From the NCBI GenBank assembly GCA_964022115.1, contig CAXIBC010000039.1, positions 1 to 25,465 of the forward strand: DNA of 25,465 nt. Direction: 5' to 3'. Of this stretch, positions 14,469 through 22,467 are shown piece after piece. The translations under genes and the position numbers were made by a program. How positions within the stretch are numbered: the first letter of the stretch is position 1; every line of letters starts with the position of its first letter. Source of the DNA: Oleispira sp964022115. GTDB lineage: Bacteria; Pseudomonadota; Gammaproteobacteria; Pseudomonadales; Oceanobacteraceae. The notes under the pieces are model-generated. The model was not told the DNA's origin and searched no databases. It worked only from the letters and a program-made list of their open reading frames with translations.

Positions 14469-16058
14469 ATGAATCAAATTGAACTGAACAATATAACCAA
14501 GGGTTATCCCGGCTGTATCGCTAATCAAGCGGTTACATTGAAAGTAGAGGCCGGCGAGATACATGCTTTGCTTGGGGAAAATGGCGCGGGTAAAAGCACC
14601 TTAATGAAGATTATTTATGGTGTTGTAAAGCCTGACGAAGGTTCTATGCGCTGGCAAGGAGAAGAGGTCACGGTGAAAGGCCCTGCTCATGCACGCGCGC
14701 TTGGTATCGGTATGGTCTTTCAGCATTTCTCGCTATTCGAAACCTTAACGGTAGCTGAGAACATTGCTCTGAGCCTTCCTCAAGAAGAAGCAAAATCCCT
14801 TGAGTTATTAAAGCAGCGCATTATAGAAGTCTCTGCCCACTATGGTATGAAGCTTGATCCCAACCGCTATGTTCATACGCTCTCTATCGGCGAACAGCAG
14901 CGTGTTGAAATTGTGCGTTGTCTTTTACAAGACGTGAAATTATTGATTCTTGATGAACCCACCTCGGTTTTAACACCACAAGAAGTTGAGACCTTGTTCA
15001 AAACTCTGCATCTGTTATCCGATGAGGGCTGCAGTATTCTATTTATTTCTCATAAGCTCGATGAAGTTCGCGCTCTTTGTGACTACGCAACTATTTTGAA
15101 AGCAGGCCAAGTGAGTGGCCACTGCATTCCTAAAGAGACAACCACCGCAGAACTAGCACGCTTGATGGTGGGTGACGATACTCCACTGACCGAAGATTAT
15201 GAAAAAGCAGAAGGCCGTGAGAATTTTTTATCCATCGTCGATTTAAGTCATCAATCTAATGACCCTTTTGCGTGTTCGTTGAAAAACATTTCGTTGAACG
15301 TAAAAGCGGGTGAAATTTTAGGCATTGCCGGTGTTGCGGGCAATGGCCAAGAAGAATTATTGAACCTCATTAGTGGCGAAGATACGAGCGCTAAAGAAAC
15401 GGTATTCTTTGCTCATAAAGCCGTAGGCAATCTAACCCCAGAGAAGCGCCGCCTTTTAGGCTTAGGCTTTGTACCTGAAGAACGCTTAGGTCGTGGGGCG
15501 GTCCCCGATATGTCATTGCAAGATAATGCGTTATTAACCGCTTATCAAGGTGATATGACGAATAAAGGCCTAGTGAATACCACTAAGGTGAAAGCCTTTG
15601 CCCAAAACATTATCGATAAGTTTACGGTTAAAGCCGAAGGCATCCAAGCGCAAGCGAAGTCGTTATCTGGAGGAAATTTACAAAAGTATATTATCGGCCG
15701 TGAAATTCTACAGCAGCCAAAACTCTTGGTTTGCTCACACCCGACCTGGGGGGTTGATATTGGTGCCGCCATTTTGATTCGTCATGAACTGGTGAAGTTA
15801 CGGGATCAAGGAGCAGCGGTATTAGTTGTCTCGGAAGATATTGATGAGCTGTATGCCATCAGTGATCGTATCTGCGCTATTTGTGATGGTGAACTTTCGC
15901 CTGTTGCTGCAACGAATGAAGTAACTATTAACCAACTAGGTATGTGGATGGCCGGTGATTTTCAGGCCGTGAATACTGATTCTGAAATTAATAGCTCACC
16001 TTCAAATACTCCAGCATCGAATATTTCTAAAGATCAGGGAAGGATGAAATCATGTTAA
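14469..16058 (+). CDS. BMP-type purine/nucleoside ABC importer, ATPase
   Basis: A 529-residue fused double ATPase of the YufO/NupO and sugar-importer type. The first domain has Walker A GENGAGKS (36-43), signature LSIGEQQR, and Walker B LLILDEPT. The second has the degenerate P-loop GVAGNGQEE, signature LSGGNLQK and LLVCSHPTWGVD in place of a canonical Walker B. That asymmetry is usual for the family and not a lesion. It energises uptake through the two permeases encoded next, whose first gene overlaps its end by 7 bp. It is the first gene of the operon. A sigma-54 promoter lies about 35-50 bp upstream and a RutR-like box lies over the predicted start. Purine specificity is inferred from the neighbouring catabolic genes. 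Confidence 0.9.
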   Translation: MNQIELNNITKGYPGCIANQAVTLKVEAGEIHALLGENGAGKSTLMKIIYGVVKPDEGSMRWQGEEVTVKGPAHARALGIGMVFQHFSLFETLTVAENIALSLPQEEAKSLELLKQRIIEVSAHYGMKLDPNRYVHTLSIGEQQRVEIVRCLLQDVKLLILDEPTSVLTPQEVETLFKTLHLLSDEGCSILFISHKLDEVRALCDYATILKAGQVSGHCIPKETTTAELARLMVGDDTPLTEDYEKAEGRENFLSIVDLSHQSNDPFACSLKNISLNVKAGEILGIAGVAGNGQEELLNLISGEDTSAKETVFFAHKAVGNLTPEKRRLLGLGFVPEERLGRGAVPDMSLQDNALLTAYQGDMTNKGLVNTTKVKAFAQNIIDKFTVKAEGIQAQAKSLSGGNLQKYIIGREILQQPKLLVCSHPTWGVDIGAAILIRHELVKLRDQGAAVLVVSEDIDELYAISDRICAICDGELSPVAATNEVTINQLGMWMAGDFQAVNTDSEINSSPSNTPASNISKDQGRMKSC

Positions 16059-17155
16059 ATATTACGTTAGAAAAAAGACCTTCTGATTCTAAGGTTATGT
16101 CTTATTTATCTCCGCTATTCGCAATTACCTTAACCTTGTTTAGTGGCGGTTTATTATTCGCTACCTTAGGACAAGATCCTTTTCATGCGCTTTATACTTT
16201 TTTTATTGCACCACTAACCGATATATACGGCTGGACTGAACTTGGGGTGAAAGTTGCCCCACTCACTTTATGTGCCATGGGTTTGATGCTGTGCTTTAAA
16301 GCAAGAATTTGGAACATTGGCGCTGAAGGTCAATTTATTCTCGGTGGCTTAGGTGGTGGTTATATCGCGCTAGAATTAATCGCTGTAGAAGGGGCTTGGG
16401 TATTACCTCTAGTATTATTTTTTGGTGCTTTATCCGGTTTATTGTGGGGGGCACTTACCGCACTATTAAAAACTCGCTTCGGTGCTAATGAAATCCTCAC
16501 CACTATTATGCTCAACTACATCGCACTTAATTGGTTGCTTTATGGTGTTCATGGACCATTAAAAGATCCTGATGGTTTTAACTTTCCTGAGTCCGCCTTG
16601 TTTTCTGATTTCGCGACCTTGCCAGTTTTATCTGACGATTATCGGCTAAATATCAGTATATTTTTTGCTTTATTTGCGGTGGCTGCTCTTTGGGCCTTGA
16701 TGTCGAAAACCTTATTAGGCTTTCAAATTGCGGTATTAGGCGAAGATAAATCCGCCGCCCGTTTTGCCGGCTTTAAAGAAGAATATTTAACTTGGTTTGT
16801 CTTATTAGCCTGCGGTGCTCTGGCGGGTTTAGCTGGGGTAAGTGAAGTGACAGGTTCGGTAGGTCAGCTCAACCCTTATATTTCCCCTGGTTATGGTTAT
16901 GCCGCCATTATCGTTGTGTTTCTTGGCCGCATGCATCCAGTAGGTATCGTCTTTGCCAGTATGTTATTAGCCCTCACGTATATGGGAGGAGAAATGGCTC
17001 AAATGGATTTAGCACTACCAAAATCATTAACCGGTTTGTTCCAAGGTATGTTGTTATTTTATCTGTTGGCTTGTGATTTATTAATTAGTTATCGCATTGT
17101 GCGTAAACCCGCTGCCCGCTCAATTGGCAGCTCTTCTAACCCTGCGCAAGCATAA
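16052..17155 (+). CDS. BMP-type ABC importer, permease 1
   Basis: A 367-residue polytopic membrane protein with about ten hydrophobic segments, the larger of two permeases of a BPD_transp_2 (YufP/NupP-type) importer. Family features include the GAEGQFILGGLGGGYIAL block and the coupling-helix region around GEDKSAARFAGFKEEYL (about 230-246), expected to contact the ATPase. The ATG overlaps the end of the ATPase gene by 7 bp and has the ribosome site GGAAGGA, so translation is coupled. It should form a heterodimeric channel with the 308-residue permease encoded 12 bp downstream. The solute is probably a purine base or nucleoside, by context and because BMP-type systems commonly carry nucleosides. 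Confidence 0.9.
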   Translation: MLNITLEKRPSDSKVMSYLSPLFAITLTLFSGGLLFATLGQDPFHALYTFFIAPLTDIYGWTELGVKVAPLTLCAMGLMLCFKARIWNIGAEGQFILGGLGGGYIALELIAVEGAWVLPLVLFFGALSGLLWGALTALLKTRFGANEILTTIMLNYIALNWLLYGVHGPLKDPDGFNFPESALFSDFATLPVLSDDYRLNISIFFALFAVAALWALMSKTLLGFQIAVLGEDKSAARFAGFKEEYLTWFVLLACGALAGLAGVSEVTGSVGQLNPYISPGYGYAAIIVVFLGRMHPVGIVFASMLLALTYMGGEMAQMDLALPKSLTGLFQGMLLFYLLACDLLISYRIVRKPAARSIGSSSNPAQA

Positions 17156-17167
17156 GAGGCCTGCATA

Positions 17168-18094
17168 ATGGATTTTGAATTATTCACCAATATTTTATTC
17201 GCCACCTTACGCACAGGTACCCCCCTGATTTTAATCGCCTTAGGTGAGATGGTATGCGAAAAATCAGGGGTCTTAAACCTTGGCCAAGAAGGCATGGTTC
17301 TGATGGGGGCGGCATTAGGTTTTATTGCCGCGGTTGTTACCGGTCACGCAGGTTTAGGCATTATCGCGGCAATTATTGCGGGCATGCTGATGTCGGTATT
17401 ATTTGCCTTTTTAGCCGTGACCTTGGTTTCCAATCAAGTCGCAACAGGTCTCGCATTAACCATTTTTGGAACCGGCCTCAGTGGCTTTTTAGGCGCGGGT
17501 TATGTCGGTATGGCGATTGATGGAATCGCCCCTTTGCCGATTCCTTTGTTAAGTGATATTCCAGTGATCGGCAAGGTATTATTTTCTCATGACCCCTTGG
17601 TGTATTTATCTTGGTTTATGTTCGCCTTAATTTTTTGGTGCTTTCGTAGTACGCGCTTAGGGTTAACCATTCGCGCTGTGGGTGAAAATCCTGAAGCCGC
17701 CAATGCCATTGGTATTCCGGTAATGAAAGTACGCTATGGCGCTATTGTATTTGGTGGTGCTATGGCTGGCTTAGCGGGTGCGTATCTTTCCCTTCTCTAC
17801 ACGCCTATGTGGAGTGAAGGCATGTCCGCAGGGCGCGGTTGGATTGCATTAGCCTTGGTTGTTTTTGCTAGCTGGAAAGCTGAGCGCATTCTGCTTGGGG
17901 CTTATTTATTTGGTGCCGCCAGCATCATGCACTTGGTACTACAAGGACTTGGTTTTGAAGCGTCTCCAAACCTTCTCGCCATGCTGCCTTATGCTGCCAC
18001 TATTCTTGTTTTGGTGATCATCGCAAGCGATGCCGCCAAAGCAAAATTGAGTACACCACTTGCATTAGGTCGGCCTTATAGACCGCAAGTGTAG
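17168..18094 (+). CDS. BMP-type ABC importer, permease 2
   Basis: A 308-residue YufQ/NupQ-type permease with about eight to nine membrane segments. The motif EKSGVLNLGQEGMVLMGAA near residues 28-46 is the hallmark of this subgroup, and AVGENPEAANAIGIPVMKVRY (about 171-191, split here as AVGENPEAAN and AIGIPVMKV) is the coupling-helix region. It begins 12 bp after permease 1 with a good ribosome site (AAGAGG). A 91-bp gap with a hairpin separates it from the binding-protein gene. It partners permease 1 in the inner membrane. Confidence 0.9.
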   Translation: MDFELFTNILFATLRTGTPLILIALGEMVCEKSGVLNLGQEGMVLMGAALGFIAAVVTGHAGLGIIAAIIAGMLMSVLFAFLAVTLVSNQVATGLALTIFGTGLSGFLGAGYVGMAIDGIAPLPIPLLSDIPVIGKVLFSHDPLVYLSWFMFALIFWCFRSTRLGLTIRAVGENPEAANAIGIPVMKVRYGAIVFGGAMAGLAGAYLSLLYTPMWSEGMSAGRGWIALALVVFASWKAERILLGAYLFGAASIMHLVLQGLGFEASPNLLAMLPYAATILVLVIIASDAAKAKLSTPLALGRPYRPQV

Positions 18095-18112
18095 TTTTAA
18101 CCTAAGAGTATT

Positions 18113-18141
18113 TGGTACCGCTGCAAGATAGTAGCGGACCA
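18113..18141 (+). other. Intercistronic hairpin before the binding-protein gene
   Basis: CCGCTGC (18118-18124) pairs with GTAGCGG (18131-18137), with one G-U pair and a 6-base loop. TGG/CCA adds an outer stem across a small internal loop. There is no T-run, so it is not a strong terminator. Such hairpins between permease and binding-protein genes often stabilise the binding-protein mRNA and allow its excess expression; that role is inferred here. Confidence 0.5.
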
Positions 18142-18185
18142 TGATTTGAAAATCTAACTGAAGTGAACTAAAAGGAAGCATACCC

Positions 18186-19280
18186 ATGCAATCAAAAAAA
18201 GTGCGTTCTAATAAGCTAAGCAAGCTCGCCATGACAGCAGCGCTCGCATTAACCGCGAACCTTGTAAGTGCTGAAGATCCATTAAAAGTAGGTTTTGTTT
18301 ATGTCGGCCCAACCGGTGATGCTGGCTGGACCTTTGGTCATGATGAAGGTCGTAAATATATTGTCGAAAAATTTGGTGACAAGGTGGAAACCAATTACGT
18401 TGAGAGTGTTGCCGAAGGTGCTGACTCTGAGCGTGTTATTCGCCAGTTAGCGGCGAAAGGTCACGACCTTATTTTCACCACCTCTTTTGGTTATATGAAC
18501 CCCACGTTAAAAGTGGCGAAGAAATTTAAGAAAGTTAAATTCGAACACGCTACGGGTTATAAGCGCAGTAAAAATGTCGGTACTTATTTTGCTCGTGCTT
18601 ACCAAGGTCGCTACCTTACCGGTTTAATTGCCGGTAAAATGACCAAATCTAACGTGATTGGTTATGTCGCTTCTTTCCCAATTCCTGAAGTGATTCGTGG
18701 TATTAATGCTTTTACTAAAGGCGCCCAAGAAGTTAATCCTGATGTTAAAGTAAAAGTCGTTTGGGCTTCTACCTGGTATGACCCAGCAAAAGAACGTGAA
18801 GCGGCTGAAACATTAATGTTACAAGGCGCTGATATTCTGACTCAACATACGGACTCCGCCGCAGTGATCCAAGCAGCTGAATCAAAAGGTAATTACGCTA
18901 TCGGTTATCACTCGGATATGAGTGCTTATGGCGCTAAAGCTCACTTGACTTCGACTATTCACAACTGGGGTCCTCTATACGCTGGAAAAGTACAAGCCGT
19001 TATGGATGGTACTTGGAAGTCTGAAGATTTGTGGCCAGGCATTGCCGAAGGCGTAACCGATCTTGCACCTTTGAATGACGCGATTCCTGCAGCCGTGAAA
19101 GCGTTAGTTGCCAAAAAGAAACAAGCGATCAAAGACGGTACTATGCGCGTATTTGATGGCCCAGTTTTCGATCAAGCGGGCAAAGAAGTCATTAGCGCTG
19201 GTAAGACTATGGATGATGGTGCTTTAAAAGGTTTTAACTGGTACGTTAAAGGTGTCGAAGGGAAACTTCCTAAGAGCTAA
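18186..19280 (+). CDS. BMP-family periplasmic substrate-binding protein
   Basis: A 364-residue basic-membrane-protein (PF02608, PnrA-like) family protein. It begins with a Sec signal: basic residues 1-13, hydrophobic 14-27, and a likely cleavage after VSA at residue 29. There is no lipobox cysteine, so it should be a free periplasmic protein rather than a lipoprotein. The mature part opens KVGFVYVGPTGDAGWTFGHD, typical of the family, and has TTSFGYMNPT and TDSAAVIQAAE in the ligand cleft region. Relatives bind purine nucleosides or bases. It follows permease 2 by 91 bp with ribosome site AAGGAAG, is preceded by a hairpin, and is the last gene of the importer operon. Confidence 0.9.
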   Translation: MQSKKVRSNKLSKLAMTAALALTANLVSAEDPLKVGFVYVGPTGDAGWTFGHDEGRKYIVEKFGDKVETNYVESVAEGADSERVIRQLAAKGHDLIFTTSFGYMNPTLKVAKKFKKVKFEHATGYKRSKNVGTYFARAYQGRYLTGLIAGKMTKSNVIGYVASFPIPEVIRGINAFTKGAQEVNPDVKVKVVWASTWYDPAKEREAAETLMLQGADILTQHTDSAAVIQAAESKGNYAIGYHSDMSAYGAKAHLTSTIHNWGPLYAGKVQAVMDGTWKSEDLWPGIAEGVTDLAPLNDAIPAAVKALVAKKKQAIKDGTMRVFDGPVFDQAGKEVISAGKTMDDGALKGFNWYVKGVEGKLPKS

Positions 19281-19316
19281 ACCTATGGGTATAGTTCAAC
19301 CTGTTATCGTTTTACT

Positions 19317-19346
19317 TAAGGGCAGTCATGACTATTGCTGCCCTTA
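19317..19346 (+). terminator. Hairpin after the importer operon, possible terminator
   Basis: TAAGGGCAG (19317-19325) pairs perfectly with CTGCCCTTA (19338-19346) around a 12-base loop, 36 bp after the binding-protein stop. There is no T-run after it, so it is either a weak terminator or a 3'-end stabilising structure. Confidence 0.5.
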
Positions 19347-19440
19347 TGACAGGGATTTATCAATCAAGGACAGATTGTTCACATTAGCTTGATGCAAATT
19401 GCTTTCTGGAGCGATGAATTTTTCGTTCGCAATGACATTC

Positions 19441-19471
19441 TGTTACAATACACGCCCGTTTTATGAAACGG
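19441..19471 (+). promoter_or_regulatory. Predicted promoter and inverted repeat of the TetR gene
   Basis: TGTTACAAT (19441-19449) is a good extended -10 element. No clear -35 is seen, as extended -10 promoters allow. Downstream, CCGTTT (19456-19461) and AAACGG (19466-19471) form a perfect inverted repeat separated by TATG, over or just after the predicted start. The repeat could be an operator for autoregulation, but it does not resemble the RutR box. Confidence 0.45.
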
Positions 19472-19508
19472 ATGTTTTCACCTCATACTGTTATCAACGA
19501 GGCCTTTG

Positions 19509-20153
19509 GTGAGCGTAACTAAGAAGTATAAACCGGGTAAGATCCGCGAACAAAACAGCCAGAAGATTCTACAAGCGGCTGAAGTTGAATTTGTTAAACA
19601 TGGATACAAGGGCACGAGTATGCAGTCAATTTCTGACGCTGCTGGTCTGCCTAAAGCCAACCTGCATTATTATTTCACCAATAAAGCGAAATTATATAAC
19701 GCTGTTTTAGAAGATATTGTTCAGCGCTGGAACGAAGTTCTTGCTGACATTACCGAAGACGATGATCCTACGACAACCCTAGAGTATTATATTCGTACTA
19801 AGGTTGAACTGGCGATTCGCTATCCTAATGCCTCAAAAATATTCGCAACCGAAATTATTCAGGGCGCACCTAATGTAAATGAATATCTGCGTACCGATTT
19901 GCGGACCTGGTTAAGAGCAAAAACAAAGATCATCGATACTTGGATTGAGCAAGGTAAGATGTCAAAAGTCGATCCTGAGCATCTATTCTTTATGATTTGG
20001 TCAACAACTCAGCACTATGCTGATTTTGAGACTCAAATTTTAACCATTACTAATAAGCTAGAATATGAAGCTGATGATATCGAACGTATCAGTCGCTTCT
20101 TATGCCACATGATCTTAACGGGCTGTGGTTTAATACCAACCCATAAGCTTTAA
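19509..20153 (+). CDS. RutR-like TetR family transcriptional regulator
   Basis: A 214-residue TetR-family repressor closely resembling E. coli RutR in layout. The N-terminal helix-turn-helix spans about residues 35-60 (SISDAAGLPKANLHYYF). The C-terminal ligand domain carries YPNASKIFATEI and FFMIWSTTQHYADF (about 160-173), both clearly RutR-type. RutR responds to uracil and thymine; the location suggests a purine ligand here, which is inference. GTG at 19509 is chosen because ACGAGG lies six bases upstream; the TTG at 19506 would be only three bases away. It stands between the importer and the deaminase gene with its own promoter. Three RutR-like boxes in the xdhA-importer region are its likely targets. 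Confidence 0.88.
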   Translation: MSVTKKYKPGKIREQNSQKILQAAEVEFVKHGYKGTSMQSISDAAGLPKANLHYYFTNKAKLYNAVLEDIVQRWNEVLADITEDDDPTTTLEYYIRTKVELAIRYPNASKIFATEIIQGAPNVNEYLRTDLRTWLRAKTKIIDTWIEQGKMSKVDPEHLFFMIWSTTQHYADFETQILTITNKLEYEADDIERISRFLCHMILTGCGLIPTHKL

Positions 20154-20179
20154 TTTCCTGCTTAACCCTGTAAACTGAG

Positions 20180-20216
20180 CGCAATAAAAGTAATTACATA
20201 CATTATTTTTATTGCG
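20180..20216 (+). terminator. Long hairpin after the TetR gene, possible terminator
   Basis: Positions 20180-20194 pair with 20202-20216 along 15 bp (one G-U pair) around a 7-base loop. It lies 27 bp past the TetR stop. The 3' arm contains five T but no T-run follows the stem, so termination is plausible rather than certain. A smaller hairpin (CCATG/CATGG with GCA/TGC) follows at 20240-20262. Confidence 0.5.
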
Positions 20217-20373
20217 GCAGATTAACACGCAAGTCACTGCCATGTACGCATTCTGTGCATGGTGATATGTTGACTATTCTCTTAGACGATACCGCTCATA
20301 CCTCCTTGTTACCGTTTGCTCTCTTTTTTGAATTTAATCGCTGATAGCGATCTTGTACTGAAAAGGTGACAAC

Positions 20374-21762
20374 ATGTCTTCTCTGCCTACAAATAATGTC
20401 TCTGCAGGAAAAAGCCTGTGGATTAAAAAACCACTGTCTGTATTTACCGCCAATCAGCAAGATGCCAATAATGGTATTGTTATTCGTGATGGGCTTATCG
20501 TTGAATTGGTGGCTACGGGAGAGGTTCCACAGACTCAAATCGATGCTGAATTTGATACTGGCCACCATGTCTTATTACCCGGCTTAGTGAATACTCACCA
20601 CCACCTCTATCAAACCTTAACTCGGGCTTTTCCTCCTGCTCTAAATAAACGCCTTTTCCCATGGCTGCAAACCCTATACCCAGTATGGGCTAAATTACAG
20701 CCAAACATGCTACATGCCGCAACCGAACTCGGCTTAGCCGAATTAATGCTATCCGGCTGTACCACAGTGGCTGATCATCATTACCTATTCCCAGCAGCAT
20801 TAACCGAAGCTATTGATATTCAAGTATCCGCGGCACGCAAGATAGGTAACCGTGTCATATTGACCCGCGGCTCTATGAGCTTAGGTCAAGATAATGGGGG
20901 CTTACCACCACAATCCACCGTTCAAACTGATGCTGCTATTTTGACTGATTGTCAGCGCGTTATTACTCAATTCCATCAAGCCGGAGCCGGAGCTATGGTG
21001 CAATTAGCCCTCGCACCTTGCTCGCCCTTTTCGGTCACGACCGAACTCATGCAAGAGACGGCAAAGCTCGCTCGAGCAAATAGTGTGCGCTTACATACCC
21101 ATTTAGCAGAAACCGAAGATGAGAATAGCTTCTGCTTAAATACCTTTGCTTTACGCCCATTAGATTATCTTGAATCAGTCGGCTGGCTAGCCGAAGACGT
21201 TTGGTTAGCCCATGGTATTCATTTTAATCAACAAGAGATCCAGCGCTTAGGCAAAGCCAAGGTGGGGATCGCTCATTGCCCTTCTTCAAACATGCTATTA
21301 GCCTCAGGTATCTGTCGTACCAAAGAGTTACAAGCCGCAGGCGCTCATATTGGCTTAGGGGTTGATGGCTCAGCTTCGAATGATGGCTCTAATATGATTC
21401 AAGAAGTTCGCCAAGCGTTATTAATTAATCGTTTACGCTACCAAGCGGATGAGGTTAGCCATCTCGATGCACTCTATTGGGCAACAAAAGGTTCAGCTAA
21501 AGTCCTAGGCCGTGATGACATAGGCGAGCTTGCCGTCGGTAAACAAGCCGATATTGCTTTATTTAATCTCGATGAGCTACGCTTCTCTGGCTCTCATGAT
21601 CCCTTAGCCGCACTGATATTATGCGGTGCTCATCGCGCTGATTACGTCATGGTCGCAGGCCAGTGGCTGGTTGAACAAGGTCAGCTTTTAGCATCTGATA
21701 TTGAAGAGATAATCGTTCGCCATAAAGTGTCTGCCTCGGAACTGGTTATGGGAAGTATCTAA
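20374..21762 (+). CDS. 8-oxoguanine deaminase
   Basis: A 462-residue amidohydrolase of the ATZ/TRZ-like group. NTHHHLYQTLTRAFP (residues 73-87) with the following LFPWLQTLYPVWAKL is the pattern of the characterised 8-oxoguanine deaminases, which convert 8-oxoguanine to urate and ammonia. The related hydroxyatrazine ethylaminohydrolase (AtzB-like) name appears often in automatic annotation but fits the context less well. Other zinc and active-site blocks are HTHLAET, AHGIHFN and GVDGSASNDGSNM. Urate formed here enters the PuuD-UraH-UraD route directly, bypassing xanthine dehydrogenase. The ATG has the ribosome site AGGTGA. The 220-bp leader region holds hairpins but no clear RutR-like or sigma-54 site. 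Confidence 0.88.
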   Translation: MSSLPTNNVSAGKSLWIKKPLSVFTANQQDANNGIVIRDGLIVELVATGEVPQTQIDAEFDTGHHVLLPGLVNTHHHLYQTLTRAFPPALNKRLFPWLQTLYPVWAKLQPNMLHAATELGLAELMLSGCTTVADHHYLFPAALTEAIDIQVSAARKIGNRVILTRGSMSLGQDNGGLPPQSTVQTDAAILTDCQRVITQFHQAGAGAMVQLALAPCSPFSVTTELMQETAKLARANSVRLHTHLAETEDENSFCLNTFALRPLDYLESVGWLAEDVWLAHGIHFNQQEIQRLGKAKVGIAHCPSSNMLLASGICRTKELQAAGAHIGLGVDGSASNDGSNMIQEVRQALLINRLRYQADEVSHLDALYWATKGSAKVLGRDDIGELAVGKQADIALFNLDELRFSGSHDPLAALILCGAHRADYVMVAGQWLVEQGQLLASDIEEIIVRHKVSASELVMGSI

Positions 21763-21805
21763 TGCGTAATTCCTACCTAGTACGTAGTATTTGAGCTGAT
21801 AATAG

Positions 21806-21832
21806 CTGACCAATGTGTTAACATTTGGCGTT
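21806..21832. promoter_or_regulatory. Possible operator and hairpin upstream of gpt
   Basis: CTGACCAATGTGTTAA (21806-21821) has a TGACCA half and 10 of 14 matches to the RutR box. The overlapping CCAATG (21810-21815) can pair with CATTTGG (one bulge), centred on TGTTAA. Either reading is weak on its own. It lies about 75-90 bp upstream of the gpt start codon. Confidence 0.25.
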
Positions 21833-21895
21833 AATTATATTTCTGATTAACTGCGGCGATTAACCTCTAATAAATGTCGCCAATAGGATGATGCC

Positions 21896-22372
21896 ATGAG
21901 CAAGTATGAACTCGATTTCTTCGTTTCTTGGGAAGAATTACATAAAGCAGGCCGACGCTTAGCAAGCACTCTACATGGTTTACAGGAATGGACAGGGATT
22001 CTAGCCGTAACTCGTGGAGGTATGGTTCCAGCCGCTATTATTGCTCGTGAGCTCAATATCCGTCTCATCGATACAATCTGTATTTCTAGCTACGAAGGCC
22101 AAGAGCGTGGCAGCTTTAATTTGAACAAATCACCTCAGCTGCCTGACGGTGGTAGAGGCTGGTTAATCATTGATGACCTTGTCGATACCGGCAAAACTGC
22201 TGCTGAAGTTCGTAGACTGTTTCCTAGCGCTCACTTTGCAACTCTATATGCTAAGCCTGCAGGTATTGAATACATAGATAGTTATGTTGAAGAAGTCACA
22301 CAGAATACTTGGATTCGTTTCCCATGGGATATGAAATTAAGCTATGCCGACCCCATTGTGAAAGGCGGCTAA
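21896..22372 (+). CDS. gpt: Xanthine(-guanine) phosphoribosyltransferase
   Basis: Gpt joins xanthine or guanine to PRPP to make XMP or GMP. The 158-residue protein is close to E. coli Gpt in length and plan. VTRGGMVPAAIIARELN (38-54) is the hood/PPi-loop region, IIDDLVDTGKTA (91-102) is the PRPP-binding motif, and the C-terminal NTWIRFPWDM carries the aromatic and aspartate residues that bind the purine. It may associate peripherally with the inner membrane, as in E. coli. It is 133 bp after the deaminase gene and is followed by a strong terminator. In this locus it competes with XdhAB for xanthine and links salvage to catabolism. Confidence 0.95.
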   Translation: MSKYELDFFVSWEELHKAGRRLASTLHGLQEWTGILAVTRGGMVPAAIIARELNIRLIDTICISSYEGQERGSFNLNKSPQLPDGGRGWLIIDDLVDTGKTAAEVRRLFPSAHFATLYAKPAGIEYIDSYVEEVTQNTWIRFPWDMKLSYADPIVKGG

Positions 22373-22399
22373 GCAACAACGTTATCACCCTAGCCTAGA

Positions 22400-22440
22400 A
22401 CCGATAAAACAATACAGGATGTATGTTTTATCGGTCTTTT
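22400..22440 (+). terminator. Rho-independent terminator after gpt
   Basis: CCGATAAAAC (22401-22410) and ATAC pair with GTAT and GTTTTATCGG (22425-22434) with one bulged A, giving a 14-bp stem closed by the loop AGGAT and followed by TCTTTT. The apex ATA-CAGGATG-TAT shares its core with the intergenic mini-hairpins described elsewhere in the window. Confidence 0.85.
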
Positions 22441-22467
22441 CAAAGCGATTACCCTTGGACTAAAACG

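Noticed and set aside
15340..15760. Degenerate P-loop and Walker B in the second half of the ABC ATPase as a sign of decay
   Set aside because: Asymmetric nucleotide sites are usual in this fused-ATPase family and the reading frame is intact.
19456..19471. CCGTTT-TATG-AAACGG as a terminator
   Set aside because: It follows a -10 element and precedes the TetR start without a T-run, so an operator or leader structure is more likely.
20374..21762. Atrazine-degradation (AtzB-type) function for the amidohydrolase
   Set aside because: The HHHLYQTLTRA region and the purine setting fit 8-oxoguanine deaminase better; the triazine name is a common annotation carry-over.
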